The notes beneath the pieces were generated by a model. It saw only the letters and a list, made by a program, of their open reading frames with translations, was not told the origin of the DNA and did no database searches. Shown here piece by piece: positions 1 through 11,346 of a stretch of 64,000 bases of DNA (the first letter of the stretch is position 1; each line of letters opens with the position of its first letter). The stretch is from positions 1,498,501 to 1,562,500 of the forward strand of contig LR746269.1 in the NCBI GenBank assembly GCA_902729315.2. Reading direction: 5' to 3'. This stretch comes from Spirodela intermedia. Lineage: Eukaryota; Streptophyta; Magnoliopsida; Alismatales; Araceae. A program made the position numbers and the translations under genes.

Positions 1-690
1 ATCATGAGTTAATAATTTATTAATAATATGTTTTAAGCCTTAAATAATAATAAAAATATTTATATTTATTTTAAATTAATAAAACTAGTTTTTAGTTAAT
101 TGATGTGACTTTTGGCTAATTATGTGATTTTATGTGAATTTATATGATTTTTATAAGGATGTCTTTGAAATAAAATAAAATTCTAAAAAATAGAAAAAGG
201 GGGGTCCCGCTAACTAGCTAAGCCCGCATGTAGGTTGAAGGCACAGTAAGGGAACCATGAGTCAGGGGGGCTCTAGTGGCTAAGGGACACACACATTGCA
301 CATGTGCATCGCTCTCCTTCCACGTTGATCAGTTTTCATTATCATGAGTTAATAATTAGTAAATAATATAGTTTTAGCCTTAACTCATGATAAATAGACT
401 TATATTTGTGTTAAAGTGTGAAAAGTGGTTTTCAATTGATTAATGTGAATTTTTGGGTAATTATGTGATTTTACATGAATTTATATGATTTTTACAGTCT
501 TGCTTTTGAGATAAATGAAGAAAAAGAAATAAAAATAAGACAAAATGAGGGAAGGACCCGCCGGCCAGCCGGGCCCGCAAGCAGGTCGGAAGCTCAGTCG
601 GGGAGTAGCCGTGAGCAGGGGCTCGAGCGGCTTGGACCGATAGGGGCACGTGTGCGCCACTCCCCTTCCACGTCACCAGTGGCTAGCCGG
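1..690. repeat. Two tandem copies of a ~340-bp repeat
   Basis: A unit beginning ATCATGAGTTAATAAT at 1 starts again at 341 and can be followed through both copies, including the AT-rich first half (ATTATGTGATTTTA near 118 and 460) and the GC-rich second half (CCCGC...GCCCGCA near 206 and 557, then CTCCTTCCACGT near 313 and 662). The copies differ mainly where one has CG and the other TG or CA. No coding capacity is visible. It is probably part of a transposable element or a short satellite; the window edge may cut off further copies. Confidence 0.75.
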
Positions 691-2770
691 CTGTGGGGCA
701 AGGAGTGGTCGTACACGCGAGAGAAGGGACTTTGTTTAGAAAGCTAACATTACTATATATTCACCTGAAAAATCGACGCACAACCGATGTGAGACTAAAC
801 CTGCGTCACACCTTCCTCAGAAGGGGCGGACAACCGACGCGGGTTCGAATCCTCCCAGAGTCAAAATTCATATATTTTTATCTGATTATCGCGACTTTCC
901 TGCAGATCGTCGGTGAAGGATTAAGCAACCAGAATCGCTAGATCATCGGCGAAAATCTCGTCAACGCGATTCGCGGAGCATTGCTACTAAAATTACTGAA
1001 CGATTCGCGATAAAAGGATCGCGAATCCATCGAGTAAATCATCTCCGATTGATCGACGAACAAGCCATCGTCGGGAAGAGGACGATCCACCGTGAGACGA
1101 GTCGCCACCTCTTGAGAGCGTACTAGATGCGATGAAGAGCCTCCTCTTGCTGCGCGGACCTGAGGATGAAGCTCCCTGACATGTGCCCCACCTCCATCCA
1201 GCTCCTCTCCGTCGAGTGACAGTCGCCGGAGAGCCACAAAGTCGCCGTTTTTCCGCTCTGCCGGGTGACAGCCGCTGGAGACGACTCGACGACCCATTCC
1301 ATTGATCTCTAGACTTCGAAAGGAGATCTAGAGATTGCCCACGTCGTCTTTGTCCAAGGAGAGCCTTCGAGGCCGTGGACACTACACGATGATCCTCCCG
1401 AATGCTCAAGATTCCGGTGCATCGCCGACGTATCGCCGTTGCGATGCCGGAACTCTGTTTTCCTGCTTTCAACTTACTTTACGCTTCATTTAGTGATAGT
1501 TTTTGTGATTTTAATTTACCAAAATATACTTTGTTCTATTACGATTCTTCCGGCTTTTACAAATCTTAATTTGATTAATTAAATCATTTGTAATCGTTTA
1601 CGTAAGAATCATCGGGCGGAACTCTGTTTTCGCCCGATTCGCGTTCGCCGGGCGCTGACGTCATCCTGACGTCCACACCCTTATTTCCCTTTTTCGTGAA
1701 TTTTAAATATATTTCCTTTTCATTTCCTAGTATACAATTCGTAGAAAATCGTATTCATTGAGGAAAATTCTGAATAATTACCATATATTATATTACATCC
1801 CTGTGATCGACCTGGAAAATTACTGTTATTTTTAGAAGTTTTATTGAATTATAATTGATATATTTGTTCATAAATACTTCTAAATATCTGAAAATTTGTA
1901 TTTTCTAGTTTTATAAATTTTAGATTTGCGTGATTTAATATACAACGACTGAGTCACGTCACACGTCTCAAAGGCCAATCGATTGTGGGGCAAGGTGTTC
2001 ATACACACGTATATATGGGGGTGGACCACTTAGCTTACCCCTCTCCTTAGGTAGTCTTAAGCATTTTGATTCTAGTAGAGGGAACTCAAATGTAAAATGA
2101 GGCATTATTATATATTCGTATCAATCACTAAAAAATAGCTAAAGTGGGACTAAAACGACGCTAACATTCATAGGTAAATTTTTATATATTTTTATGTCTA
2201 AAATGCCTATTAATGATAAGAAGGAGACACTCTTATAACATCACTTGATAAGAGTTATTTAATTCTCTCTCTCTCTCATACTAGCAATCGACCAATATAG
2301 TCAAAATTCATATTTTTATATGATTCAATCATGATTTTCCTACAAAGCACCAATCAACAATGAAAATGATTCGTAGAATCACTCAATCATCAATGAAAAT
2401 TTCATCAACGTGATTCATAGAGTATCATTACAAATTGACAAATGATTCAGTACTTGAGTCTCTTGGCATTAGAGTGCTACAACATCTTGGCATCTACACT
2501 TTTATCAATTTTTAAATATAATTTATATTTATCATTTAGACTAAAAATCATAAAAATATATATTATTTATAAAAAAATTAAAATATTAAATTATATTATC
2601 TTACATCTCTAAGATTGACTTAGAAATTTCTCACTATTTGTGAAACCTTTTATTTAATTATAATTGATTTATTTGTTCTAAAAAAATTAAAATTAATATT
2701 TTAGTTTTATAAATTATAAATTTGTATGATTTATTATAAAATGATTATGTCACGTTAATTATTAACCAAG
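660..2770. repeat. Diverged duplicated blocks, probable retrotransposon debris
   Basis: Two segments reappear in the same order. Block B at about 675-1010 matches about 1985-2455 (shared CTGTGGGGCAAGG, GTCAAAATTCATAT and ATCATC..TGAAAAT.TC.TCAACG). Block C at about 1735-1960 matches about 2540-2760 (TTACATC.CT..GAT.GACCT.. then TTTTATAAATT.TA.ATTTG). The phrase CCCTGTGATCGACCTGG at 1799 resembles sequence often seen in plant LTR retrotransposons. No intact reverse transcriptase or integrase is readable, so the family is unassigned. Confidence 0.5.
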
Positions 2771-4600
2771 TTTGATATTTTTTACGATAATCATGTTGAT
2801 TTATTTTTCTATATTTGTAAAATGTGATACTTCTCCCCCATCTCCAACATTCCACCTAATTTTATCAATTCCTCTTGCACAACATTATCATTTCCTTGTA
2901 TTTTCTTTATGATGGAAGATACTCATTTCATCAAGTTCAAGTCAATTCAAACTAGGATTATGCCAAAATTGGCTTCATCCCACATTGTTTTCAACTAGGC
3001 ATCATCCCCTTCTACTTGAATCCAATTTCATCTAATAAATTTGTTATGGAATGTTATCCCTCCAAACCTTCGAAATGGGACTCATCTCAAAAGTTGTGAA
3101 ATGTAAACTCATTGGTTCTAAAACAACCTTCACACTCATTTACTCATTAAATGGCTATCCTCTCGTGAATTAAATTATCTAAAGGCTATTATGAAGGCAA
3201 AAAGTGACACGTTACTTTAATCATCACAGTATTGATCAAGGTAAAGAGCCTTGAGGGTCCTATGGAAGATGTACCCACCCACCTATGTTGTCGATTAAGT
3301 AATGGGCATGCACATGGAAGAAGGGGTGTTTCTAAAAATGGTGATTCTTTGGATAAGCTAACTCCAATTTGGGGGACATAATATAAGATGGGTGTTCTAG
3401 AACTTACACTTGAGAATACTTATTTTTCACTTTGTATGTAATAATTAAAGTTTATGACTCTGGAAACTATTTATTCTCGTAGTATTTCTCTTCCTTAAAG
3501 GATCCCAATCTGATGCAAGACGAGAGTCCGATCGGCCTTAGTGGGATCCCTTAGTGGATCTTATTATTGGGCTTTCTTTATTTTACTTGCTATTTTTTGT
3601 TATTTCCCATGTAAGACCTTTGCCTTCGATGCCATTGCCACCACTGCCCACTGCCACCATCCCCTTCGTTCCCCTCGACCCGTTCTGCTGCCGTCATCGC
3701 CACCTCCCCCTTCGCCACCTGCACGACCCAGTCATGCACCCTCTCACCTCCCTCCGAATAGGTTTAAACGCCACTGGTTGATGATGCCGGAACCGCCGGC
3801 CTGAACCGGACCAGTTCAGTCTGAGCCGACCAACCCACCAACTGATCCGAGCCCAACCAGCTTGACTGCCTGGTCCAAGCCCAACTGCCATCCCCGTTCA
3901 AGCCACCCAGGACCATTGGTCAAGCCCTTCTCACCTTGCTAGTCCAAAACTTGCCGGACAACTTGGTCCACACCAGCCGCCCCTCTGGTTCGAGCCAATC
4001 CACATATTCAACACATTCAGCCTTTCGTCAACAGTCAACAGTCAACTATTAAAAGGTCAATTCTCACCACCTTGTGAAAGGTCAAAGGTCACTCTCTACG
4101 ACAGGTCGTACTCGCAAAAGAGTAGGCAGGTTAGATCCTTGTGAAAGCTTGCAAAATGAATATCAGTAAGGTTTCATAAATAACTATTCTCGAAATATTA
4201 TTTAATGGCCCATGCTAAGTACGAAGTAGACCAGTTTTATTCTAAACTAAACGTCACATCATCGATGAGACGGACAGAAAATCTCTGGCCTTTCGAGAGC
4301 CACTTTGGGAGACTAGGACCGACCCTAAAGGACAGGACAAAAAGTCCGCTCCTTCCCCGACTGTTCGTCAGTTAGAGATAAAGAGAGAGAGAGAGACAGA
4401 GTGAGACAGAGTAAGAAAGAGAGATACAAAGAGTCGGATGGCAGAAGGTTCATGACAGAGTTTGGGAGGAAAAGAATGGCCTTTTAACATTGAAAAAACT
4501 TATTGGTAATGGTCTCCGTTGTCTGCGGCGTGGTAGACCCGCCAATTCAAGGTCTTCCTGCACCGGCGCCGACACCAACCACCGTCGACTCGCCAATCTC
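2770..4600. other. Spacer upstream of ACX3, transposon-like, no gene seen
   Basis: AT-rich and then CCG/ACC-rich sequence without a recognisable protein. Short open stretches at 3541-3804 are low-complexity proline-rich translations without family resemblance. The stretch 4027-4046 holds three GTCAAC words at 7-bp spacing, described separately. From about 4380 a short GAGA tract leads into the promoter of the acyl-CoA oxidase gene. Confidence 0.5.
4027..4046 (-). promoter_or_regulatory. Three phased W-box cores upstream of ACX3
   Basis: GTCAAC occurs at 4027, 4034 and 4041, which reads TTGAC on the minus strand every 7 bp. Further GGTCAA words follow at about 4055 and 4080. TTGAC is the core bound by WRKY factors. 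The cluster lies about 680 bp upstream of the ACX3 start codon. It could equally be a tandem heptamer inside transposon debris; nothing in the sequence shows that it acts. Confidence 0.3.
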
Positions 4601-4619
4601 CATCGGCGTGGAAAACGTC

Positions 4620-4625
4620 TATAAA
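4620..4625 (+). promoter_or_regulatory. TATA box of ACX3
   Basis: TATAAA followed by GGG lies 98 bp before the ATG at 4718, with a pyrimidine-rich stretch (CCCCCTCCCTGC) just downstream, the usual plant arrangement for a TATA box and start-site region. Confidence 0.55.
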
Positions 4626-4717
4626 GGGTCCCCCTCCCTGCACTCCAGTTATTCCGCGATTCCCCCGCTCCCCTGCCTCCGGCTGAGCTGTGGTGGCAGA
4701 TCCTGCCTCCCTCAACG

Positions 4718-7700
4718 ATGGCATCATCGGAAGCTGATCGTATACGCCGCCGAACTTCTGTCATAGCGCAGCATCTCTCACGGTGGGCCGCGCCTGCAGC
4801 GACGAGGACCCTGAATGTCTCCGCTTGCCTACAGTACTCCCCTCCCGAGTCGTCGGAAAAGGTGGGTTTCGATGTCGGGGAGATGCGGCGGGTGATGGAC
4901 GGACACGACGTGGAGGCGCGCGACTGGGCATACCGGATAATGGAGGAGAGTCCGCTGTTCTGGTCCCCTAGCCGCCGACCCGAGGGGAGGGGTTTCATCA
5001 TTCCGGACTATAACCAGCCGATGGAACACCAGAGAGAGATGACCATGCGAAGGATCATGTATCTGAAGGAACGGGGGATGTATGATGGCTGGCTAACGGG
5101 GGGGAGGGAGACGGAAATGAGGAAGTTCGCGATGTTTGAGAGCGCCGGGTTGTTCGATCACGGCCTTAGCGTCAAGATGGGTGTCCACTTCTCCCTGTGG
5201 TGAGCTTTCTTGCCGATCCATTATTTCTCCGTCGTTTCTAGGCCGGAACTCTCAAATTGATTGCGCCATTAATATGAACGAGAACGATCAGATGCTGAAA
5301 TATCGTTTACTAGTGCGGCATCACCATAGAGAAAACAGATTCCCAGAGTTTAATTCATGATGCCATGGAGAAAAACAAATGATCGATCAACCATACAGAA
5401 TGGCTACCCGTGAGCAGTTATTTCCTGTTGTTTTTCTCTCTATGAACCAGGTCGGCTGAACCTGATACCTTACTTAGATTTTTTATTCATTTTCATTGCA
5501 ATAAATTCGGACAATGCGAGAGACTGCTGCGTGACTGATACCTTATTTGAGAATCTTACCTTGATGCACATCTGGATACCCAGGAAATTCTCAGCAGAAT
5601 CGATTTCTCTGCATTTCAGATCTGGGGCAGCATTGAATCAGGCCATAATAGCCGTCTGCGTAAATTGACATCAGAATCTCCCAGTCGCTTTTTTATTTTA
5701 CACCCTTTCATCCTTTTTAGACTTCTCTCCTTGACTTATTTGAACATATGTCACCATATGTCACTTTCTGTTCCCTATTTCGTCTGCTTCTTCATATGCG
5801 GCGTGATATTCTTTAGCAAAGCTTGATATGTTACTGAAGAAAATATATGCTGCGTTTGCTACTTTCGAGCTTGGGGCCAATTTTTCTCTGATTAGTGCAA
5901 CCTCGAATTTCTCAGGGGCTTGGCCATCCGATATTTGGGCACAAAATATCATCATGACAAGTGGTTGAAGGACTCCGAGAATCTTTCAGTGAAAGGTTGT
6001 TTTGCCATGACGGAGTTGGGTCATGGAAGTAATGTAAGCTTAAACACTTTTCAGTGCATCCTTTGTGAGATTTCTTCTTTTAATCTTTTACAAAATCGTT
6101 CATTTTGGCGTGAAGGTTCGAGGAATTGAAACCATAGCCACCTATGACTCAAGCGCAGGGGAATTCATTATAAACACTCCATGCGAATCTGCCCAAAAAT
6201 ACTGGATTGGGGGCGCTGGCATAGTAAGTTTTTTTTTTTTTCTGAATCTTGGTTCGTTTCTTTTCTTGTACATGCTTCCCTGGTGTGCCATGCGGCAGGT
6301 ATCCATCAGTGTAGAAATCTCCTGACGATTGAGTATCGTTTTCAGCATGCAAACCACACTATAATCTTTGCTCAGCTGCATATACAAGGAAAAAACCAAG
6401 GTGTTCATGCATTTGCTGCACGGATCAGAGATGACGACGGGAACGTTTGCCCCAACATCCGCATTGCCGACTGTGGTCATAAAATTGGTCTGAATGGAGT
6501 TGATAATGGTCGCATCTGGTAACAGATATTCCTTAATATTGTTTTTTTTAACGTTTTTCTTTGCATTTTTCTCTAATACATTGACGGCATAGGTTTGATA
6601 ATCTCCGCGTACCTAGACAGAATTTGCTGAACTCAGTTTGTGATGTATTGCCAGATGGGCAATATGTTAGTGTAATAGAAGACCCGGATCAGGTGAGAAC
6701 ATCTCGGATAATCCCTTGGTGATTCTATTATTGTCCTTCAGTCAATTTTTTGAGGGGAGAAATTTTTTAATCCCAGCAACCTTTCCATGGTTCAGAGATT
6801 CGCTGCATTTTTGGCTCCACTGACATTTGGTCGTGTAAGCATCATAGCTAGTGCAGTGTACTCATCCAAGGTCAGTTCGATGCTAAATGTTGACTTCATA
6901 TTGATTTCTTCTGTTTTCCTCATATTGTTTTCCATATACTGTCGTCAGGTTGCTCTATCTATTGCCATAAGGTACTCGCTGACGAGGCGTGCGTTCTCCA
7001 TAGAACCTAATGGGCCAGAAGTTCCTCTGCTGGATTACCCTACTCACCAACGACGGCTCTTGCCGCTTGTCGCAAAAACGTAAATTCTCCCCTGCGTTTT
7101 CGTTTTCGTTTTCCTTAAAGCTGCCATTTTGGTTCAGATATAAATACTTCTTCAGCCTTTTCTGAATATTTATACTTATTTTTTCCATAATAGAATAATA
7201 CATCCTACATAGAAATCAGAGATTAGGTGCTGACAATCTTTTCCCTCAGTATTTATATCTACTTTTTCATCAGACTACAGTTCTTTCAATGTATGAACCA
7301 AAAATTTGCGTAAAGGAACTTTATTTCATTTTTTCAGGTGTGCTATGAGCTGTGCGGCCACCTTCATAAAGCGGATGTATGTCAAGAGGACTCCGGAGAT
7401 GAACAAAGCCATTCACATCTACTCGAGTGCTTTCAAAGCTTCAATGACCTGGCACAACATGAGGACCCTCCAGGTCTCGGACTCGGCTTAACCAAAGAAT
7501 CAGGGAATCCTCTGAGGGCCATATTTCTTATGCAGAGGCTCCTAATTCTCTTGCAGGAGTGCCGCGAGGCCTGTGGCGGGCAAGGTCTGAAGACGGAGAA
7601 CCGCGTCGGCGTTCATAAGGGGGAATTTGACGTTCAGTCCACCTTTGAGGGAGATAACAATATCCTCATGCAACAGGTGATCTGATCTTCCTTTTATCGC

Positions 7701-8377
7701 ATCTGAACTGTCCCTCTCCTCGTGTTCTTCTTATGTGGCTGAAACTGTTCTGGAATCGTGCGATCAGGTCAGCAAGGCCCTCCTTGCGGAGTACATCACC
7801 GCTCAGAGGAGAAGGAAGCCATTCAAGGGGCTAGGATTGGAGCACATGAACGATCCTTCTCCAGTGATCCCAGCGAATCTCACGAGTTCTGTCGTCAGGA
7901 GCATCCAATTCCAGGTTCCTAGATTTAAAGTTCATCATTCTCCCATCTTAGCTTAATTTTTTTATAACTACTGTTGTACATCGTCTCCATTTCAGTGGAA
8001 TTAGCATCAGTTTCATTCATACATAGCGTACTAGCTTCTCTCTGCGTATATTTCAGATGGATATGTTACGTTTAAGAGAGAGGGATTTGCTGGGTCGATT
8101 AGCAAAGGAGATATCCGACCACCAAGCTCGGGGGGAAAGAAAGGAGTATGCTTTCATCCTGGTTAGTACCTCTCTCTCTCTCTCTCTCTTCCTTCCCCCT
8201 CCATATTTACCACGAAACAACAATGGCTTTTGATTCATGGCAGAGCTACCAAGTTTCCGAGGAACTAGGCAGAGCCTTCTCTGATTTAGCGGTGCTCCAA
8301 ACACTTGTAGAGGCTGAGATGGCTGCGACCAACGGTCCGGTCAAGGTACGTCCCTCTCATCCCTCCCAGCATTTCTC

Positions 8378-8414
<37 letters not shown>

Positions 8415-8689
8415 GCCCGTCTCATTATCTCCCTCAGGAAGTGTTGGGCTTGCTAAGAACCACCTACGCCCTCATCATCATCGAAGAGGATGCGTCATTC
8501 CTCCGCTACGGGTTCCTAACCCCTGGCGGCGCCACCGTGGTGAGGAAAGAGGTTGGGGCACTCTGCGGCGAGCTGCGGCCACACGCTCTCTCCATCGTCA
8601 CCTCCTTCGGCATCCCACCGAGCTTACTGAGCCCCCTTGCCTTCGACTGGGTCGAGGCCAACTCCTGGCCCGCAGTCGACATCCCCTGA
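4718..8689 (+). CDS. ACX3: Acyl-CoA oxidase 3, peroxisomal (medium-chain)
   Basis: FAD enzyme that oxidises medium-chain acyl-CoA to trans-2-enoyl-CoA with release of H2O2, the first step of peroxisomal beta-oxidation. Thirteen exons join in frame: 4718-5199, 5916-6033, 6116-6223, 6346-6518, 6593-6692, 6796-6870, 6949-7079, 7338-7473, 7557-7676, 7768-7914, 8057-8161, 8244-8345, 8438-8689, giving 682 residues, close to Arabidopsis ACX3. All introns are GT-AG. Visible landmarks: an N-terminal nonapeptide RTSVIAQHL that fits a PTS2 peroxisomal signal, MTELGHGSN of the flavin-binding region, ADCGHKIGLNGVDNGR, and FEGDNN carrying the likely catalytic glutamate. There is no PTS1-like C terminus (it ends VDIP), consistent with PTS2 targeting as in Arabidopsis ACX3. 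The start is the first ATG after the TATA box and matches the family. The reading frame looks intact. Confidence 0.93.
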
Positions 8690-8733
8690 TCCCCATCCTC
8701 CCACGTCAAACATCCATGCATGGCACCCACATC

Positions 8734-8739
8734 AATAAA
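8734..8739 (+). terminator. Poly(A) signal of ACX3
   Basis: Canonical AATAAA 45 bp after the ACX3 stop codon, followed by a T/G-rich stretch. It is the only perfect AATAAA close downstream of the gene. Confidence 0.5.
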
Positions 8740-9704
8740 ATAATCGTGGGTTCTGCGTAATCTCGACCAAAGTTAAATTACAGGGACATTGGTCTGAACA
8801 TGTTGGAGCTGAGGATGGCGACGATGGCTTCGACGTGATGGGTAGGGCTAGGGGAAGATTATCTGGGCTTGTACCATAGGCCATTTTACTAGCTTTTGAT
8901 CTTTCAAAGGATCAATGAGGTCCATCATTGGGCACATGAAATGTGTTCAGAACCCTTGAAAAATAGCCCAACATTAGATAATTTGTCATTTAGCTAGTTA
9001 ATTAATCCGCATATAAAATATGCTACGTCAACTAAACGTACATTCACAGGGCCCCCTCTCATGTTCAAGGCTGTATCCATCTGTATTATGGTTGGTCTGA
9101 GCTTGGGTAAGGTACGGCGCGACCCCGTAATCCCATAACCCCACTGATATTCTCACTACACCATGGTTAATTACGTACTTCATGCATTTAGGAAAAACAT
9201 CTTGACTGCAACAGATATCTCTGGTTCTAAGTTTGACCAGTTTGACCGAAGTTTTATCTTAGATGGGGAGTCCAAGCTTTTATCTTACACGTCGGCCGAG
9301 ACCACGACTGTTGCGAAGTCAACTGGAACAGTGAAACTAGGGTACTCGTCCCCCCCTCATGGCAAGACGTGGCCAGCTCAGAAGTCTTTATTGAAATCTC
9401 AGAGCGCGAACTCGCCTTTCTCTCATTCAAAGTACTCAAAAGAGAAGCCATTTGACGGGGGGGAGTGGGGGGGGAGAGGGGGAGAGAGAGAGAGAGAAGC
9501 CTTCTCTTCCCCACCGATCACTTCTTTGCCAGAGAGAAAGCACCATGTGCCTAAAGCAACGCCTTTTATGGTTCCTGGGAATATGCACGGATGACAGGTC
9601 CCGGAGCTCATTTATCTCTCCCTGCACCCGCGGATTCCATCCGAATTCAGTCTCCTTCACCTTTCCCTGAGGAAAATGGACAGAGATGGGAGCCCCTTGA
9701 AGTA
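8740..9704. other. Convergent spacer between ACX3 and the IDD gene
   Basis: No recognisable gene. A 143-codon open frame on the plus strand (9163-9594) shows no family motif and runs into a (GA)n tract at 9481-9500. The right part should hold the 3' untranslated region of the minus-strand IDD gene. Confidence 0.5.
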
Positions 9705-11183
9705 TCAGATCCATCCATGGATTGAAGGTGGGCAGACTGCCTGGACGTTGACTCCCAAGAAGTCTCTTGTCTGACCTCCTAGCTCATCCTTCTGGGGTAG
9801 AGGGTACTCCGTGGAGAAACCTTGAAGCTGGTTCAGAACGGGGATATCACTCAATCCCGTTGGGTTCAGAGAGAACAAGTTCTCAAACTTGTTGCTGTCT
9901 TCAACTTGAATCCCTCCGCCGCCACTCTTCGAATACAAGCTCCACAGAAATGGCGGTTCGATCGGCGCGACTCCAATTTGCGCCGCCTTCTGCAAGAGCG
10001 CCGTCGCCGACATGTCCGGTGGCGGTGCAGAGGGCTGCTGGTGCTGCGTGCTGTAGAGGGATGGAACGCTCGCGAGGAGATGGTGAGAGATAGCGGTCTC
10101 CTTCATGTCGCTGGTGGTGGGGAAGGAGGTGCTTGTTAGATCAACTGAGGTGGGAGATGGTCCAGCCTTGTTGCCGTAGATACAGCTCAACTGGTAATCC
10201 AGTTGATGAGGATTTGCGCGCGTGGGAAATGAATCGCCGAAGAAGTTGGCTCCGAGGGATTGGAGATCTGAGAAGGCTGTGGCGTTGCTGAAGCCCTGGC
10301 CGGGCTTGTTAAAGGCGGAGGAGATATGTTGCACCAGACTTGACCTCATGGATCCTCCGGGGAGTTGGCAGCTGACTGCGCCGCCGTTGGCGGCAGTGGT
10401 AACGCAGCTGACGCTGGACGACGCCGCGCAGAGTCGGGCAGTCTCCTCGGCTAGGGCATCGCAGAAGGCCCTGTGGGTTATGAAACTGTCTCTCCTGTTC
10501 ATGGAACCGTTGACAGAGTTGAGTTGTGATCATACTGATTCGATCGGCATTTGATGACGACGGAAATCACTAACTACGCGGTCGATGGGGGAAGAGACTA
10601 GTATATAGACAGACAGACAGACAGACAGAGAGGGAGACTTGGAAGAGAGTTAACGATGTAGACTACCAAGAGAGGCGGAGAGACAGAGAAATAAGCTGCA
10701 GTAGTGAACATACCTGGAGAAGAGCGTGCCACAATCGCACCGGTACTCCCTAGTCCCACACGTCTTCATGTGCGCCTTCCAATCTGACTGCACGGCGTAC
10801 CTCTTGGAGCACTTGTCGCACTTCCATTTCTTCTCCCCGTGCTTCCGGCAGAAGTGCTTCTTGATTCCGGTGAGGTCGCCGAGAGCCCTCGAGGGGTGGT
10901 GATGGACGCAGCTCTTCTCCGGGCAGACGTAGACCCGCTTCCTCGGCTCCTTTGTGCTCCTCTGCTTCAGCTTCCATGGGAGGTTGTGCCCCCTGCGATG
11001 CAACTGAAGGTTTTGGTCTCTCTGGAACCCCTTACCGCATATCTCGCAGAGGAACCGATTAGTAGCCAGAAGGGTCTTCGGCGACAAGGCGATGACCTCT
11101 GCTTCAGGATCTGCAGCAAGACCACACGAAGAAACATTTATAAACAAGTAAATGGAAATCATACTTCATCTATCGAACAGAGA

Positions 11184-11226
<43 letters not shown>

Positions 11227-11346
11227 GGGGGAGATGCAGTCCTTGCCTGGTGTTCCTGGGAGGTTCCTCTTCTTTTTCGCTGGTGGAGGGTTGGAATCCT
11301 GGCATGGGTTTTGTGGGATTCCACTCGAGATTGCATCTCCTGCCAT
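9705..11346 (-). CDS. INDETERMINATE-DOMAIN (IDD) C2H2 zinc-finger transcription factor
   Basis: Nuclear DNA-binding regulator of the plant IDD (BIRD/JACKDAW-NUTCRACKER) family. Three exons: 11247-11346, 10714-11110 and 9705-10494, giving 428 residues. After a short N terminus comes the basic [10 protein letters not shown] nuclear-localisation motif, split by intron 1, then [19 protein letters not shown] and four fingers: C2H2 [16 protein letters not shown]2H2 [15 protein letters not shown]2[17 protein letters not shown], and C2[20 protein letters not shown], the last split by intron 2. The C-terminal part has the family motifs [14 protein letters not shown] and TRDFLG. Intron 1 starts with GC, not GT (AG|GCAAGG), and only that donor joins the family sequence in frame. 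Intron 2 is GT-AG. The start ATG at 11346 gives a typical short IDD leader. GA and CT tracts flank the 5' region. Confidence 0.92.
11187..11220. repeat. (GA)n microsatellite in IDD intron 1
   Basis: Uninterrupted GA repeat of about 34 bp followed by a G run. On the gene's coding strand it is a CT tract inside the GC-AG intron between exons 1 and 2. Confidence 0.85.

Noticed and set aside
838..870. tRNA-like B box GGTTCGAATCC
   Set aside because: The T stem has a mismatch, and no A box, anticodon arm or acceptor stem can be folded around it; it lies in repeat debris.
9163..9594. 143-codon plus-strand frame between ACX3 and IDD
   Set aside because: No family motif, ends in a GA repeat, and lies in the convergent 3' regions of two genes.
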